This document shows, piece by piece, positions 7,718-15,735 of a stretch of 64,000 bases of DNA. Source of the stretch: Bordetella genomosp. 7. Lineage in GTDB: Bacteria > Pseudomonadota > Gammaproteobacteria > Burkholderiales > Burkholderiaceae_B. The stretch spans positions 372,001-436,000 of the forward strand of contig NZ_NEVK01000003.1 of the NCBI RefSeq assembly GCF_002261265.1. Direction: 5' to 3'. How positions within the stretch are numbered: the stretch's first letter is position 1; each line of letters opens with the position of its first letter. The notes beneath the pieces were generated by a model, which had not been told where the DNA came from, made no database searches, and saw nothing but the letters and a program-made list of their open reading frames with translations. The position numbers and the translations under genes are program-made.

Positions 7718-8112
7718 GCGCGCCCTCCGGCCTGCCTGAAAACGACCGTCTTCTCGCCGTCTATGTCGGCGACGTCGGCCTGTACCGCCATGCCGATGGA
7801 CACCGCGTCTGGGGCGATGCCTTGCACGCGCGACATCAGGCGCACGCCTTCTTCAAGATCGATAAGCGCGACGTTATAGTCGCCGCCCTGTTCGGGCCTG
7901 CGCCGTACGACGGTGGTGGAATACACCGTGCCCTTGCCGGATGGCGTGGCCCACGCCAGTTGGTCGGAGCCGCAGTGCGGGCACACCATGCGCGGGTAGA
8001 AGACGGCGCGCGCGCAGGCCTGGCAACGCTGGATCTGGAACTGGCCCTTTGCAAGCTGGTCGCGGTAGTGCTTTTCCGGGCCTGCGGGCGGCGCGGACAT
8101 GGATTCGGACAT
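7714..8112 (-). CDS. DUF35 / Zn-ribbon OB-fold acyl-CoA-associated protein
   Basis: A 132-residue protein with a rubredoxin-like zinc ribbon (Cys30, 33, 44, 47: CQAC and CPHC) followed by an OB-fold domain (GKGTVYSTTVVRR to the end). Such proteins (ChsH2 type) bind CoA substrates and pair with thiolase-fold or MaoC-fold partners. The stop overlaps the thiolase-fold start (ATGA), supporting a complex. The start at 8112 is chosen over upstream in-frame codons because the family begins near here; the purine-rich GAGAGAG upstream is a modest ribosome site. Confidence 0.82.
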   Translation of the reverse strand: MSESMSAPPAGPEKHYRDQLAKGQFQIQRCQACARAVFYPRMVCPHCGSDQLAWATPSGKGTVYSTTVVRRRPEQGGDYNVALIDLEEGVRLMSRVQGIAPDAVSIGMAVQADVADIDGEKTVVFRQAGGRA

Positions 8113-8377
8113 GGGATGGGGCTCTCTCTGTTGCGAACCGGCTGATTTTGCGACGATCACCGCCGCCATGCCACTCTTGATTGGCTTAGGGGGGCTTTTG
8201 CTGCGATTAACAGGGCAGGGCGCACCGGCCGGCCCGGATGACGCCATGTGGACCTTTCAGTGTGTTTCAATCCGGCGCTCTGCGCACTTTTCCGGTTCCC
8301 GCGATTGCGGGCAGTCAAATCGCTGATCGGCGTCCCGGGCCAACATCGTCCCGGTTACCTTTCACCGGAGTACTTTG

Positions 8378-8938
8378 ATGAGCACAGCCGCCCCCTCGAC
8401 CTGTTATGACTCGCAACAAGGCTACGGACGTGTCTCCCGCGTCCTGCACTGGAGCATGGTTGCGCTGTTCGCGTGGCAGTTCGCCAGCTCGGCCCTGCAT
8501 GCCTGGGATCGCGAGGCCGCCGTTTCGAAATGGTTCTGGTCATCGCATGTTTCTCTGGGCGTGACCCTGCTGGTGTTGGCCGCATTGCGCGCCTTGTGGG
8601 CACTGTTGAATCTGCGGCGCAGGCCGCCAGCCGGGGCAGGAGCGGCCGGAAGGCTGGCGCGCCTTGGCCATGCCGGTCTGTACACGCTCATGATGGCGGT
8701 GCCTGTCCTCGCGCTGGCGCGCTCGTATGGCCGAGGCAAAGGCCTGGCCGTGTTCGGCATGCCCCTGTTCGAGGCCACCGGCCGCGAACAGCCCGCCCTG
8801 GTTGCCATGGGCAACGCGCTGCACGGCTGGCTGGGGTGGGCGCTGCTGGCAATGGCGTGCGGCCATGTCTTCATGGTTTGGCTGCACCATTATGTGTGGC
8901 GCGATGGTACGGCCGCGCGGATGCTGTGCCGCCGCTGA
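8378..8938 (+). CDS. cytochrome b561 family protein
   Basis: A 186-residue inner-membrane di-haem cytochrome with four hydrophobic segments. Likely axial His residues are His24 (RVLHWS), His57 (SSHVSLG), and those in RLGHAGLY and NALHGWLG. The family moves electrons from ubiquinol, and E. coli CybB oxidises it with superoxide. GGAG lies 7 bases before the ATG, favouring 8378 over the TTG just before. The Mn-catalase gene follows 95 bases downstream, suggesting an oxidative-stress pairing. Confidence 0.85.
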   Translation: MSTAAPSTCYDSQQGYGRVSRVLHWSMVALFAWQFASSALHAWDREAAVSKWFWSSHVSLGVTLLVLAALRALWALLNLRRRPPAGAGAAGRLARLGHAGLYTLMMAVPVLALARSYGRGKGLAVFGMPLFEATGREQPALVAMGNALHGWLGWALLAMACGHVFMVWLHHYVWRDGTAARMLCRR

Positions 8939-9033
8939 ACGCCGCCGCCCCCTGGCCGGCCCCCCGCGGGTATGGCAATTGCGAAGCGCCGCTGGCCCGC
9001 CTTTGCGGGCAACTCACTCAGCGGGAGACTCCT

Positions 9034-9945
9034 ATGTTTGCGCATAACAAACGCTTGCAATACACCGTACGGGTACGCGAAAGCAATCCGGGCCTGGCCA
9101 ATCTGCTGCTCGAGCAGTTCGGCGGACCGCAGGGCGAACTCGCGGCTGCGTGTCGCTACTTTACCCAGGCCCTGGGCGAAGACGATCCGGGCCGCAAGGA
9201 CATGTTGTTGGATATTGCCACTGAAGAACTCAGCCACCTGGAAGTGATCGGCACGCTGGTTGCGATGCTGAACAAGGGCGCCAAGGGCAAGCTGGCCGAA
9301 GGCGTTGACGCCGAGGCAGACCTTTATCGCAGCCTGCATGGCGCGGGTAACGACTCGCATGTGACCCAGGTGCTTTATGGCGGCGGGCCTGCCCTGATCA
9401 ACTCGGCAGGCCAGCTCTGGAACGCCGGATACATCGACACCATAGGCGAACCGTCGGCCGACCTGCGCTCGAACATTGCAGCCGAAGCGCGCGCCAAGAT
9501 CGTGTACGAACGGCTGATCAATGTCACCGACGACCCCGGCGTGAAAGAGGCGCTGGGTTTCCTGATGACGCGCGAAGTGGCGCATCAGTTGTCATTCGAG
9601 AAGGCGCTGTACTCCATGCAGCCCAACTTTCCGCCGGGCAAGCTGCCCGGAGACCCGCGTTTCGCCCGCACCTACTTTGACATGTCCCAGGGTGAAGGCG
9701 ATATGCGCGGCTCGTGGAACAGCGACGCCAACTTCGATGTGGTCTCCGACCGCGATCAGCAGTGCGCGGTGGATGGAGGAGACGGCCTGGCCAACGTCGG
9801 TCTTTCCCGAGAAGAACTCGAAGCCTTGCAAGCCATGGCAGCCCGCACGACATCGCAGCCTGATGCCGACCCCATGACGGGCGCCGATCTGGGTAGCGGC
9901 GTGGACGGAACCCAGCCCAAGCCCAAGTCCCGGCAAAAGCGCTGA
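9034..9945 (+). CDS. manganese catalase
   Basis: A 303-residue dimanganese (non-haem) catalase, ferritin-like four-helix fold, which splits hydrogen peroxide. Predicted metal ligands are Glu35 (GELAAACRYF), Glu65 and His68 (ATEELSHLE), Glu151 (AAEARAKIVYE) and His184 (REVAHQLSFEKAL), matching the spacing known for this family. The GGGAG eight bases before the ATG fixes the start. The C-terminal 25 residues are Pro/Lys-rich and probably disordered. Such enzymes often protect stationary or stressed cells. Confidence 0.92.
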   Translation: MFAHNKRLQYTVRVRESNPGLANLLLEQFGGPQGELAAACRYFTQALGEDDPGRKDMLLDIATEELSHLEVIGTLVAMLNKGAKGKLAEGVDAEADLYRSLHGAGNDSHVTQVLYGGGPALINSAGQLWNAGYIDTIGEPSADLRSNIAAEARAKIVYERLINVTDDPGVKEALGFLMTREVAHQLSFEKALYSMQPNFPPGKLPGDPRFARTYFDMSQGEGDMRGSWNSDANFDVVSDRDQQCAVDGGDGLANVGLSREELEALQAMAARTTSQPDADPMTGADLGSGVDGTQPKPKSRQKR

Positions 9946-10042
9946 CGGCAGGGGCCGCAGCCGTCGCGGCCGGGCGTCCTGACGGGCGGCGGCCGTATGG
10001 TGTATGCAGCAAGAGCGGCTTGACGGGGGTGATACATCCGCA

Positions 10043-10062
10043 GGTATAGGGTTTGCTGTACC
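10043..10062. promoter_or_regulatory. 20-bp dyad shared with the DUF4142 promoter
   Basis: GGTA, five bases, then TTTGCTGTACC. The ends GGTA and TACC are inverted. The same 11-base core with the same upstream GGTA at the same spacing occurs at 12262-12281. It lies 36 bases before the YciF-like start, a promoter-proximal position. It could be an operator or an alternative-sigma promoter. Confidence 0.5.
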
Positions 10063-10098
10063 AAGGTCTCGCATCCACCGTATTTCATGGAGACCTTC

Positions 10099-10599
10099 AT
10101 GGCTGCCAAGACTCTGCAAGACCTGTTTATTCACGAACTGTCGGACATCTACAGTGCCGAGAAACAGCTGGCCCGGGCACTGCCCAGGCTTGCCCGCGCC
10201 GCGACCAATCCCAAACTGGCCGAAGCCTTCCAGCTGCACCTGGAAGAAACCCACGGCCAGATTGAACGCATCGATCAAGTGGTAGAGCTTTGCGACATCA
10301 AGCTCAAGCGCATCAAGTGCGCGGCCATGGAAGGCCTGGTGGAAGAAGGCAAGGAAGTTATCGAGGAAATCGACAAGGGGCCCGTCCTGGACGCCGCGTT
10401 GATTGCGGCGGCCCAGAAGGTGGAGCATTACGAAATTGCAAGCTATGGCACCTTGTGCACGTTCGCACGGCGGGCCGGCTTTAAAGAGGCGGAAAAACTG
10501 CTGTACCAGACGCTGCAGGAAGAAAAATCGACCGACGATAAACTGACCAAGCTGGCTGAAAGCGAGGCCAACCCCGAAGCGCAGCAGAAAAGCAAGTAA
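10099..10599 (+). CDS. YciF-like ferritin-like protein (DUF892)
   Basis: A 166-residue four-helix protein of the YciE/YciF (DUF892) family, a ferritin-like stress protein. The start TLQDLFIHELSDIYSAEKQL and the later EKVEHYEI-like segment (KVEHYEIASYGTL) carry the Glu/His pattern of a di-metal site. The start at 10099 is preferred because GGAG lies 6 bases before it; an ATG four codons upstream would overlap that site. Transcription may depend on the dyad at 10043. Its biochemical role is not established in this family. Confidence 0.85.
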   Translation: MAAKTLQDLFIHELSDIYSAEKQLARALPRLARAATNPKLAEAFQLHLEETHGQIERIDQVVELCDIKLKRIKCAAMEGLVEEGKEVIEEIDKGPVLDAALIAAAQKVEHYEIASYGTLCTFARRAGFKEAEKLLYQTLQEEKSTDDKLTKLAESEANPEAQQKSK

Positions 10600-10616
10600 T
10601 GTCTGCTGGAAAGATC

Positions 10617-10651
10617 CGGCCGGCGCGGTGCGATAAGCACGGCGCCGGCCG
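10617..10651. terminator. strong hairpin between convergent genes
   Basis: CGGCCGGCGC pairs with GCGCCGGCCG, then after one G-G mismatch GTGC pairs with GCAC around a GATAA loop, giving 14 bp. It sits between two convergent genes. No T run follows, so termination would be Rho-assisted or rely on stem strength. Confidence 0.55.
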
Positions 10652-10675
10652 AATGCTTTGCCAGGGCCCCGCCGC

Positions 10676-12070
10676 TCAGTCGTCGGTGAGGTGTTCGGGA
10701 TCCAGGCGCGGGGCTTCTTTGCGGTGCACCAGCAAGGTCAGGCCCCACATGACGACACCCAGGGCCAGCAGCCACCCGGCCACCTGGTACTGAATCGTGT
10801 CGCGGCCCGTCATGGGAGTTACCAGGAACAGGCAGGCGGCAGCCCCCAGGCACGCCACCACGCTGTTGGTGCGGAAGTGCTCGTGCTGGACCTTGTCGCG
10901 GCGCAGCACCAGTACGGCGACGTTGACGAACGCGAATACGCCCAGCAACAGCAGCGCCGTGGTGCCGCCCAGGGCGCTGATGGCCTGGGAGTTGCTGGCC
11001 GACACCAGAATAATGAGGCCGAGCGCCAGCGCGGTGGTAAACAGGATGGATGCCCACGGCGTGCGGGTGCGCTCGTGCACGTACGACAGGAACTTGGGCA
11101 GCACGCCCTGGCGCGACATGCCGTATAGCAGCCGGCTGGCCATCATCATGTTGATCAATGCCGAGTTGGCCACGGCGAACATCGAGATGACCGGCATCAC
11201 GGTTTCCATCGGCAGGTTCGGCGCTGCCCGCTGGACCACCAGCACCAGCGGCGTGGAGCTGGCGGCGAGCTCGCCGACGGGAATCAGCGCCACTGCGCAG
11301 ATGGACACCAGCACGTAGATCAGCGCGGTAATGCCCAGGCCCGTAAGCATAACCTTGGGAAAGATGCGGTGCGGCGAATGGGTTTCCTCGGCCATGTTTA
11401 CCGAGTCTTCGAACCCCACCATTGCAAAAAACGCCAGGGCGGTGGCCGACGTGATGGCCAGGAACACGCTCTTGTTCTCGGGCGTTTCAAAGGCCACCAC
11501 GCGCGAGAAATCTGCCTTGCCATCGCTGATGGCATACAAGCCCAGGACGATTACCAGCAGCAGGCCGCTGAGCTCGACCAGGGTCAGCACGACGTTGGTC
11601 TTTACGCTTTCGGACGCACCGCGGAAATTGACGATCATGACGAGCAGGATGAAACCCAGCGCGCCCATCGTGACGGTCATGGGGCTGGCGTCCATGCCGA
11701 GCGCCACGAACAGGTTGGCCGAGAACGCACGCGAGGCCGTGGCGGCCGACGTAAGGCCGGAACACATGACCGTGAAGCAGACGATGAACGTCAGGAAGTG
11801 CACGCCGAAGGCTTTGTGCACGTACAGCGCCGCGCCGGCCGCGCGAGGGTATTTGGTGACAAGCTCGAGATAGGAAAAAGCGGTCAGCAGGGCCACCAGA
11901 AACGCCACCAGGAACGGCGCCCACGCCGCGCCGCCTACTTCGGCGGCCACTTGACCGGTCAGGGCGTATATGCCCGTGCCCAGGATATCGCCCACGATGA
12001 ACAGCAACAGCAGCTTCGGCCCCATGACCCGCTTAAGGGGAGTGTGGTCCAGGCTGTCCTGGTTAGACAT
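10676..12070 (-). CDS. APC-family amino acid permease
   Basis: A 464-residue inner-membrane transporter with about 12 hydrophobic segments. The first segment carries the APC motif GDILGTGIYALTG, followed by the SYLELVTKYPRAAGAALYV segment typical of the amino-acid/polyamine/organocation family. The Glu/Asp in VGFEDSVNMAEE is also characteristic. The substrate cannot be assigned. It faces the stress-type genes on both sides and has its own promoter in 12071-12351. Confidence 0.87.
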   Translation of the reverse strand: MSNQDSLDHTPLKRVMGPKLLLLFIVGDILGTGIYALTGQVAAEVGGAAWAPFLVAFLVALLTAFSYLELVTKYPRAAGAALYVHKAFGVHFLTFIVCFTVMCSGLTSAATASRAFSANLFVALGMDASPMTVTMGALGFILLVMIVNFRGASESVKTNVVLTLVELSGLLLVIVLGLYAISDGKADFSRVVAFETPENKSVFLAITSATALAFFAMVGFEDSVNMAEETHSPHRIFPKVMLTGLGITALIYVLVSICAVALIPVGELAASSTPLVLVVQRAAPNLPMETVMPVISMFAVANSALINMMMASRLLYGMSRQGVLPKFLSYVHERTRTPWASILFTTALALGLIILVSASNSQAISALGGTTALLLLGVFAFVNVAVLVLRRDKVQHEHFRTNSVVACLGAAACLFLVTPMTGRDTIQYQVAGWLLALGVVMWGLTLLVHRKEAPRLDPEHLTDD

Positions 12071-12239
12071 GCTTTTCTCCTCTCTGGTTTTCGTACGGAG
12101 GCAAGTATGTGCCAGGAGGGCGGTTTAGTCGTCCGCCACTGTGTCACCGATCTTAACGAGAGTTTTCATTAAGGCGCGCCTGGACGGGCGGCCGCCGGCG
12201 GCAGCCGGACGGCAACAGCCGCGGGTCTTGGCCGGCAGA

Positions 12240-12258
12240 CCCGGGCAAGACGCCCGGG
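12240..12258. repeat. intergenic hairpin upstream of DUF4142 gene
   Basis: CCCGGGC and GCCCGGG form a 7-bp stem around AAGAC, ending four bases before the shared dyad at 12262. It may be a terminator, part of the regulatory site, or neutral. The rest of 12071-12351 shows no other clear signal. Confidence 0.4.
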
Positions 12259-12261
12259 GCG

Positions 12262-12281
12262 GGTACGCCATTTGCTGTACC
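12262..12281. promoter_or_regulatory. 20-bp dyad shared with the YciF-like promoter
   Basis: GGTAC, ten bases, GTACC: a perfect 5-bp inverted repeat. It contains the same TTTGCTGTACC core as 10052-10062, with GGTA at the same distance. It ends 70 bases before the DUF4142 start. Confidence 0.5.
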
Positions 12282-12351
12282 GCAGGCACACCTTCCGGCT
12301 CCACGCAAGCCGACAACCCACAGGCGCGAAACGCGTCGCAACGGAGGCCTT

Positions 12352-13011
12352 ATGAAACTACGCACACTGACACTTTGCATGATGGCGGCCGGCAGCATGC
12401 TGGCGGCCAGCACCGGCATGGCGCAACCTCAACCGACCACGCCGGCTCCGGCGACCCAGGGCGCGGCGCAGCAGGAACGCCAGGACCAGGCGCAACAGAA
12501 TGCCGCCGAGCAGCGGGCCGACCAGGCGTCGGCGCAGCAGGACGCCAAGGACCAGCTCGATGGCGACGATGAGGATTTTCTTGAAAACGCCGCGCAGTCC
12601 GGCGCCGCCGAAATAGAGGGCAGCAAGATGGCCCAGGAAAAGGCCAAGAATCCGGATGTGAAGGCGTTTGCCGACAAGATGATCCAGGACCACACCAAGG
12701 TCAGTGAAGAACTTGCCGCCCTGGCCAAGAGCAAAGGCTACACGCCGCCCACCGAGCCGTCCATGCTGATGAAGGCCAAGCTCAAGACGCTGAGTCTGAC
12801 CGACGACGGTTTTGACGAAATGTATGTGGATCACATCGGCGTGGCCGCCCACGAAGATGCGGTGAAGCTCTTCGAGGAGGCCGCCAAGGACGCCAAGGAT
12901 CCGGAAATCAAGGCCTTTGCCGAGAAGACGCTGCCGGCCTTGCAGGAGCACCTGAAGATGGCGCAGACCCTTCAGCAGCAGGTGAAGGAGCGCAAGGAAG
13001 CCAAGAACTGA
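12352..13011 (+). CDS. periplasmic DUF4142 protein
   Basis: A 219-residue exported protein. A signal peptide (MKLRTLTLCMMAAGSMLAAS, cleaved after GMA) precedes a Gln/Ala-rich linker (about 26-68), then a ferritin-like helical DUF4142 domain (about 72-212) with KNPDVKAFADKMIQDHTKV and a repeated half FAEKTLPALQEHLKM. The family is common in stress-resistant and soil bacteria, and its function is unknown. CGGAGG lies 5 bases before the ATG. It shares an upstream dyad with the YciF-like gene. Confidence 0.85.
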   Translation: MKLRTLTLCMMAAGSMLAASTGMAQPQPTTPAPATQGAAQQERQDQAQQNAAEQRADQASAQQDAKDQLDGDDEDFLENAAQSGAAEIEGSKMAQEKAKNPDVKAFADKMIQDHTKVSEELAALAKSKGYTPPTEPSMLMKAKLKTLSLTDDGFDEMYVDHIGVAAHEDAVKLFEEAAKDAKDPEIKAFAEKTLPALQEHLKMAQTLQQQVKERKEAKN

Positions 13012-13054
13012 CCGTGCTTGGTTTGCCGGGCACCCAGCGGCCGCGTACCGGCTT

Positions 13055-13975
13055 TCAGGCCGGGCCGGCCGCTTTGCCTCGCACTTCCACGCCCGCATCG
13101 GCCTCGATATAGCGCATGATTTCGGTCATGTCGGCCTGTTCGCCGAACTTGTCGCGGGTGGCGTTGAGCAACTGGCGCACGGCGTCGCCCACTCGCAGCG
13201 GCACGCCCAGCCTTTCGCCGGTTTCCATGCAAAGCCGTACGTCCTTGGCCGACAGGCCGATGGCAAATCCGAAATCGAAGCTGCGGCTGAGCACGTACTT
13301 GGGGATCTTGTCTTCGGATGCGTTGCTGCGGCCAGATCCGGCGTTGATGACCTGGACCATGATGTCGGGGTCGAGGCCGGCCTTGACGCCCAGCGCGAGG
13401 GTTTCGGAGGTGATGGCCAGCGCCGTGACTGATATCAGGTTGTTGATCACCTTCATCGTCTGCGCCATGCCGGGCCGCGCACCTACGTACAGCGGTCGGC
13501 CCAGGACTTCAAGCACGGGCAGCGCCGCCTGGTAGGCATCGTCCGCGCCCGATGCCATCAGGGCCAGGGTGCCGCGCTGCGCGCCGGCCACGCCGCCGCT
13601 GACCGGGCAGTCTATCGTTGCGATGCCGCGTTGCGCCAGGCCGGCGGCCAGTTCTTCGGCTGCCTGGGGGCCCGATGTGGACAGGTCGATCACCGTCCTG
13701 ACCGCTGCGCCATGTACCAGCCCGTTTTCTCCCAGGCCGACATCGATCACGACCTGCGGCAGGGGCAGGGAAAGCAGCACGGTGTGCGCCGCGTCTGCCA
13801 CCTCGCGCGGGCTTGCGGCAATGCGCGCGCCTTCGGCCGCCAGCGGCGCCATGGCCGGCCCGCTGGGATCGTACACGGTCACGTCGTATCCGGCGCGAAG
13901 CAGGCGGGCGGCCATGGGCGCGCCCATGCGGCCGATTCCGATGAACCCCAGGGTGTCTTTGCGTTCAGTGTTCAT
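13055..13975 (-). CDS. 3-hydroxyisobutyrate dehydrogenase-family NAD(P) oxidoreductase
   Basis: A 306-residue beta-hydroxyacid dehydrogenase. The Rossmann motif GFIGIGRMGAPMA is at about residues 10-22, the substrate-binding DCPVSGGVAGA loop at about 120-130, and the catalytic Lys in MKVINNLISVTALA at about 175. The family oxidises 3-hydroxy acids such as hydroxyisobutyrate or tartronate semialdehyde. The start at 13975 removes a basic leader that no homologue would need. It is the last gene of the minus-strand operon with the SDR and the MBL-fold gene, 23 bases after the SDR stop. Confidence 0.85.
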   Translation of the reverse strand: MNTERKDTLGFIGIGRMGAPMAARLLRAGYDVTVYDPSGPAMAPLAAEGARIAASPREVADAAHTVLLSLPLPQVVIDVGLGENGLVHGAAVRTVIDLSTSGPQAAEELAAGLAQRGIATIDCPVSGGVAGAQRGTLALMASGADDAYQAALPVLEVLGRPLYVGARPGMAQTMKVINNLISVTALAITSETLALGVKAGLDPDIMVQVINAGSGRSNASEDKIPKYVLSRSFDFGFAIGLSAKDVRLCMETGERLGVPLRVGDAVRQLLNATRDKFGEQADMTEIMRYIEADAGVEVRGKAAGPA

Positions 13976-13998
13976 GATAGCCACGTAGGAAGGTTGGG

Positions 13999-14790
13999 TC
14001 AGGTGGCGGTCCATCCGCCGTCGATAGGGAGTACGGCGCCGGTAATATCGGCGCCTGCGTCGCTGCACAAGAAGCCGATCAGCGCGGCGACGTGCTGCAT
14101 CGCCACGAAGCGGCCGGTAGGCTGGCGGGCGGCCAGGTAATCATGGCGCGCCTGTTGCTCGGTAATGCCTTGCTCGCTGGCGATAGCCGCGATGCGCGCC
14201 GTAATGGCAGGTGTGGGAACGGTGCCCGGCGCGACGGCATTGCAGGTAATGCCATGGGGCGCCGTTTCTACCGCCAGGGCACGGCTCAGGCCGATGAGCG
14301 CCGTCTTGGTGGTGATATAGCCCACCCGGTCCGGCGTCGCGCCCGCTCCGTACACCGACGAGATGTTGATGATCCGGCCCCAGCCCTTGGCCCGCATGCC
14401 GGGGATGCACAGGCGGGCAAGGTGGAAAGGCGCCGACAGGTTCACGGCCAGCGCCTCGTCCCAATCGCGGCGGGGCAGCGCGTGGGCGGGGTGGAAGTGG
14501 CGCACCACGGCATTGTTGACGACGATATCCACGCCATCCGCGGCTCGTTGCGCGTTGGCCGCCATGGCTTCGATCTGGTCGACATCGTTGAGGTCCGCGG
14601 CGTAGAAAAGCACGTCGGCGCCCTGGCGCGCCAGGCTGTCGCGGGCCTGCCGCGCCGTGTCGTCGTCACGCAGCGCGTGCAGGATGATGCGCGCTCCGGA
14701 CTTTGCCAGCTCTGCGGCAATGGCCAGGCCCAGGCCGGCGGTCGATCCGGTGACCAGCGCGCAGCGTCCGCGCAACGAAGGCTCGCTCAT
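13999..14790 (-). CDS. short-chain dehydrogenase/reductase
   Basis: A 263-residue classical SDR. The cofactor motif TGSTAGLGLA is near residues 14-23, NNAVV (NNAG variant) near 92-96, the catalytic Ser in NISSVYG near 143, and YITTK (YxxxK) near 157-161. The overall pattern is close to 3-hydroxybutyrate dehydrogenase-type enzymes. The MBL-fold gene stop is directly adjacent, so the two are cotranscribed. The substrate is presumably an intermediate of the same unknown pathway. Confidence 0.86.
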   Translation of the reverse strand: MSEPSLRGRCALVTGSTAGLGLAIAAELAKSGARIILHALRDDDTARQARDSLARQGADVLFYAADLNDVDQIEAMAANAQRAADGVDIVVNNAVVRHFHPAHALPRRDWDEALAVNLSAPFHLARLCIPGMRAKGWGRIINISSVYGAGATPDRVGYITTKTALIGLSRALAVETAPHGITCNAVAPGTVPTPAITARIAAIASEQGITEQQARHDYLAARQPTGRFVAMQHVAALIGFLCSDAGADITGAVLPIDGGWTAT

Positions 14791-15603
14791 TCAGGTTGCC
14801 CGGGGCGGCACGTCGAGCCGTACCGCCTTGCCTTCCAGCTCGGGGCTGGGCGCGGGGTAACGCAGCATCACCTGGGGATCGTGGCCGGGCACGATATGGG
14901 CCTCGCTGTCGGCCAGCTCCTGCACGGCGCGGTGCCCTTCGAGCATGTCGCCCACGTTGTAAACGGCAGGAAAGGGAATGCCATGGCCGATGTTGCCATA
15001 CAGGTGAGTCGCATCGGACGCCAGAACCACCCACCCGCGCCGCGTCCATACCCGCACGACCTGCAGGCCCGCCGTGTGGCCGCCCACCAGGTGCAGCGAA
15101 AGTCCGGGCGCCAGTTCGGCCGGCCCCTGGTGAAACGTCACGCGGCCCGCGTACAGCTTGCGCACGAACGACACGACGTCTTCCACGTAGTAGGGGTGGC
15201 GCAGCGTGCCGTGACACATGCAGCGGCCGGTGGCGTAGGCGGACTCTGCTTCCTGCACATGGAAAGTGGCTGCCGGAAAATCGTTCAGCGTGCCGGCATG
15301 GTCGTAGTGCAGATGCGTGATGATGACGTTGCGCACCTGGGCCGCGTCAATACCCAGAAGCGCCAGCCCGTCGACAGGGCGCTGCAATAGTTCGCGGCCG
15401 CGCTGGCGGGCCGAGTCTTCGTCGAAGCCGGTGTCGACCACGTAGATTTCGTCGCCGCGACGCGCCACCCAGATGTAGTAGTCGAGATCGGAGTCGGCGT
15501 CGTGGAAGTCGACGCTGCCCAGGTAGTTGTCGGCGGGGCTGCGGCCGCCGTGGCGCGCATAGCGCACCGCATAGACCTCGAATGGGGCAGGTTGTGGGGT
15601 CAA
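14791..15603 (-). CDS. metallo-beta-lactamase-fold hydrolase (lactonase-like)
   Basis: A 270-residue MBL-fold protein with the metal motif THLHYDHAG (HxHxDH) near residues 96-104, a further His in VGGHTAGL, Asp in LASDATH, and a late His in IVPGHDP. This arrangement resembles N-acyl-homoserine lactonases (AttM/AhlD type), but its operon partners suggest hydrolysis of a lactone or ester intermediate instead. It is the first gene of a three-gene operon and lies 58 bases after a putative GntR site. Confidence 0.82.
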   Translation of the reverse strand: MTPQPAPFEVYAVRYARHGGRSPADNYLGSVDFHDADSDLDYYIWVARRGDEIYVVDTGFDEDSARQRGRELLQRPVDGLALLGIDAAQVRNVIITHLHYDHAGTLNDFPAATFHVQEAESAYATGRCMCHGTLRHPYYVEDVVSFVRKLYAGRVTFHQGPAELAPGLSLHLVGGHTAGLQVVRVWTRRGWVVLASDATHLYGNIGHGIPFPAVYNVGDMLEGHRAVQELADSEAHIVPGHDPQVMLRYPAPSPELEGKAVRLDVPPRAT

Positions 15604-15660
15604 GATTTGTCTCCTGGTGGCGGCTGCCGGACAATGGGCGCCGCCGTCTATGTTGGTAGG

Positions 15661-15676
15661 ATTGTATTATAGTATT
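15661..15676. promoter_or_regulatory. putative GntR site A: tandem octamer ATTGTATT-ATAGTATT
   Basis: Two head-to-tail 8-base units with one mismatch lie 58 bases before the lactonase-like gene. The same 16-base pattern recurs at 26050-26065 and, inverted, at 16578-16593, each before a gene of the same catabolic locus. It may include the -10 region of the promoter. Confidence 0.5.
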
Positions 15677-15735
15677 AGCGAAAAAAGCAAAGCCCGGCAG
15701 CGCGGGGCATGCCGGGCCTGTGGGGTCGCGAGCCG

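Noticed and set aside
8298-8311. CCCGC-GATT-GCGGG hairpin upstream of the b561 gene as a terminator or riboswitch
   Set aside because: The stem has only 5 bp, with no T run and no conserved RNA context.
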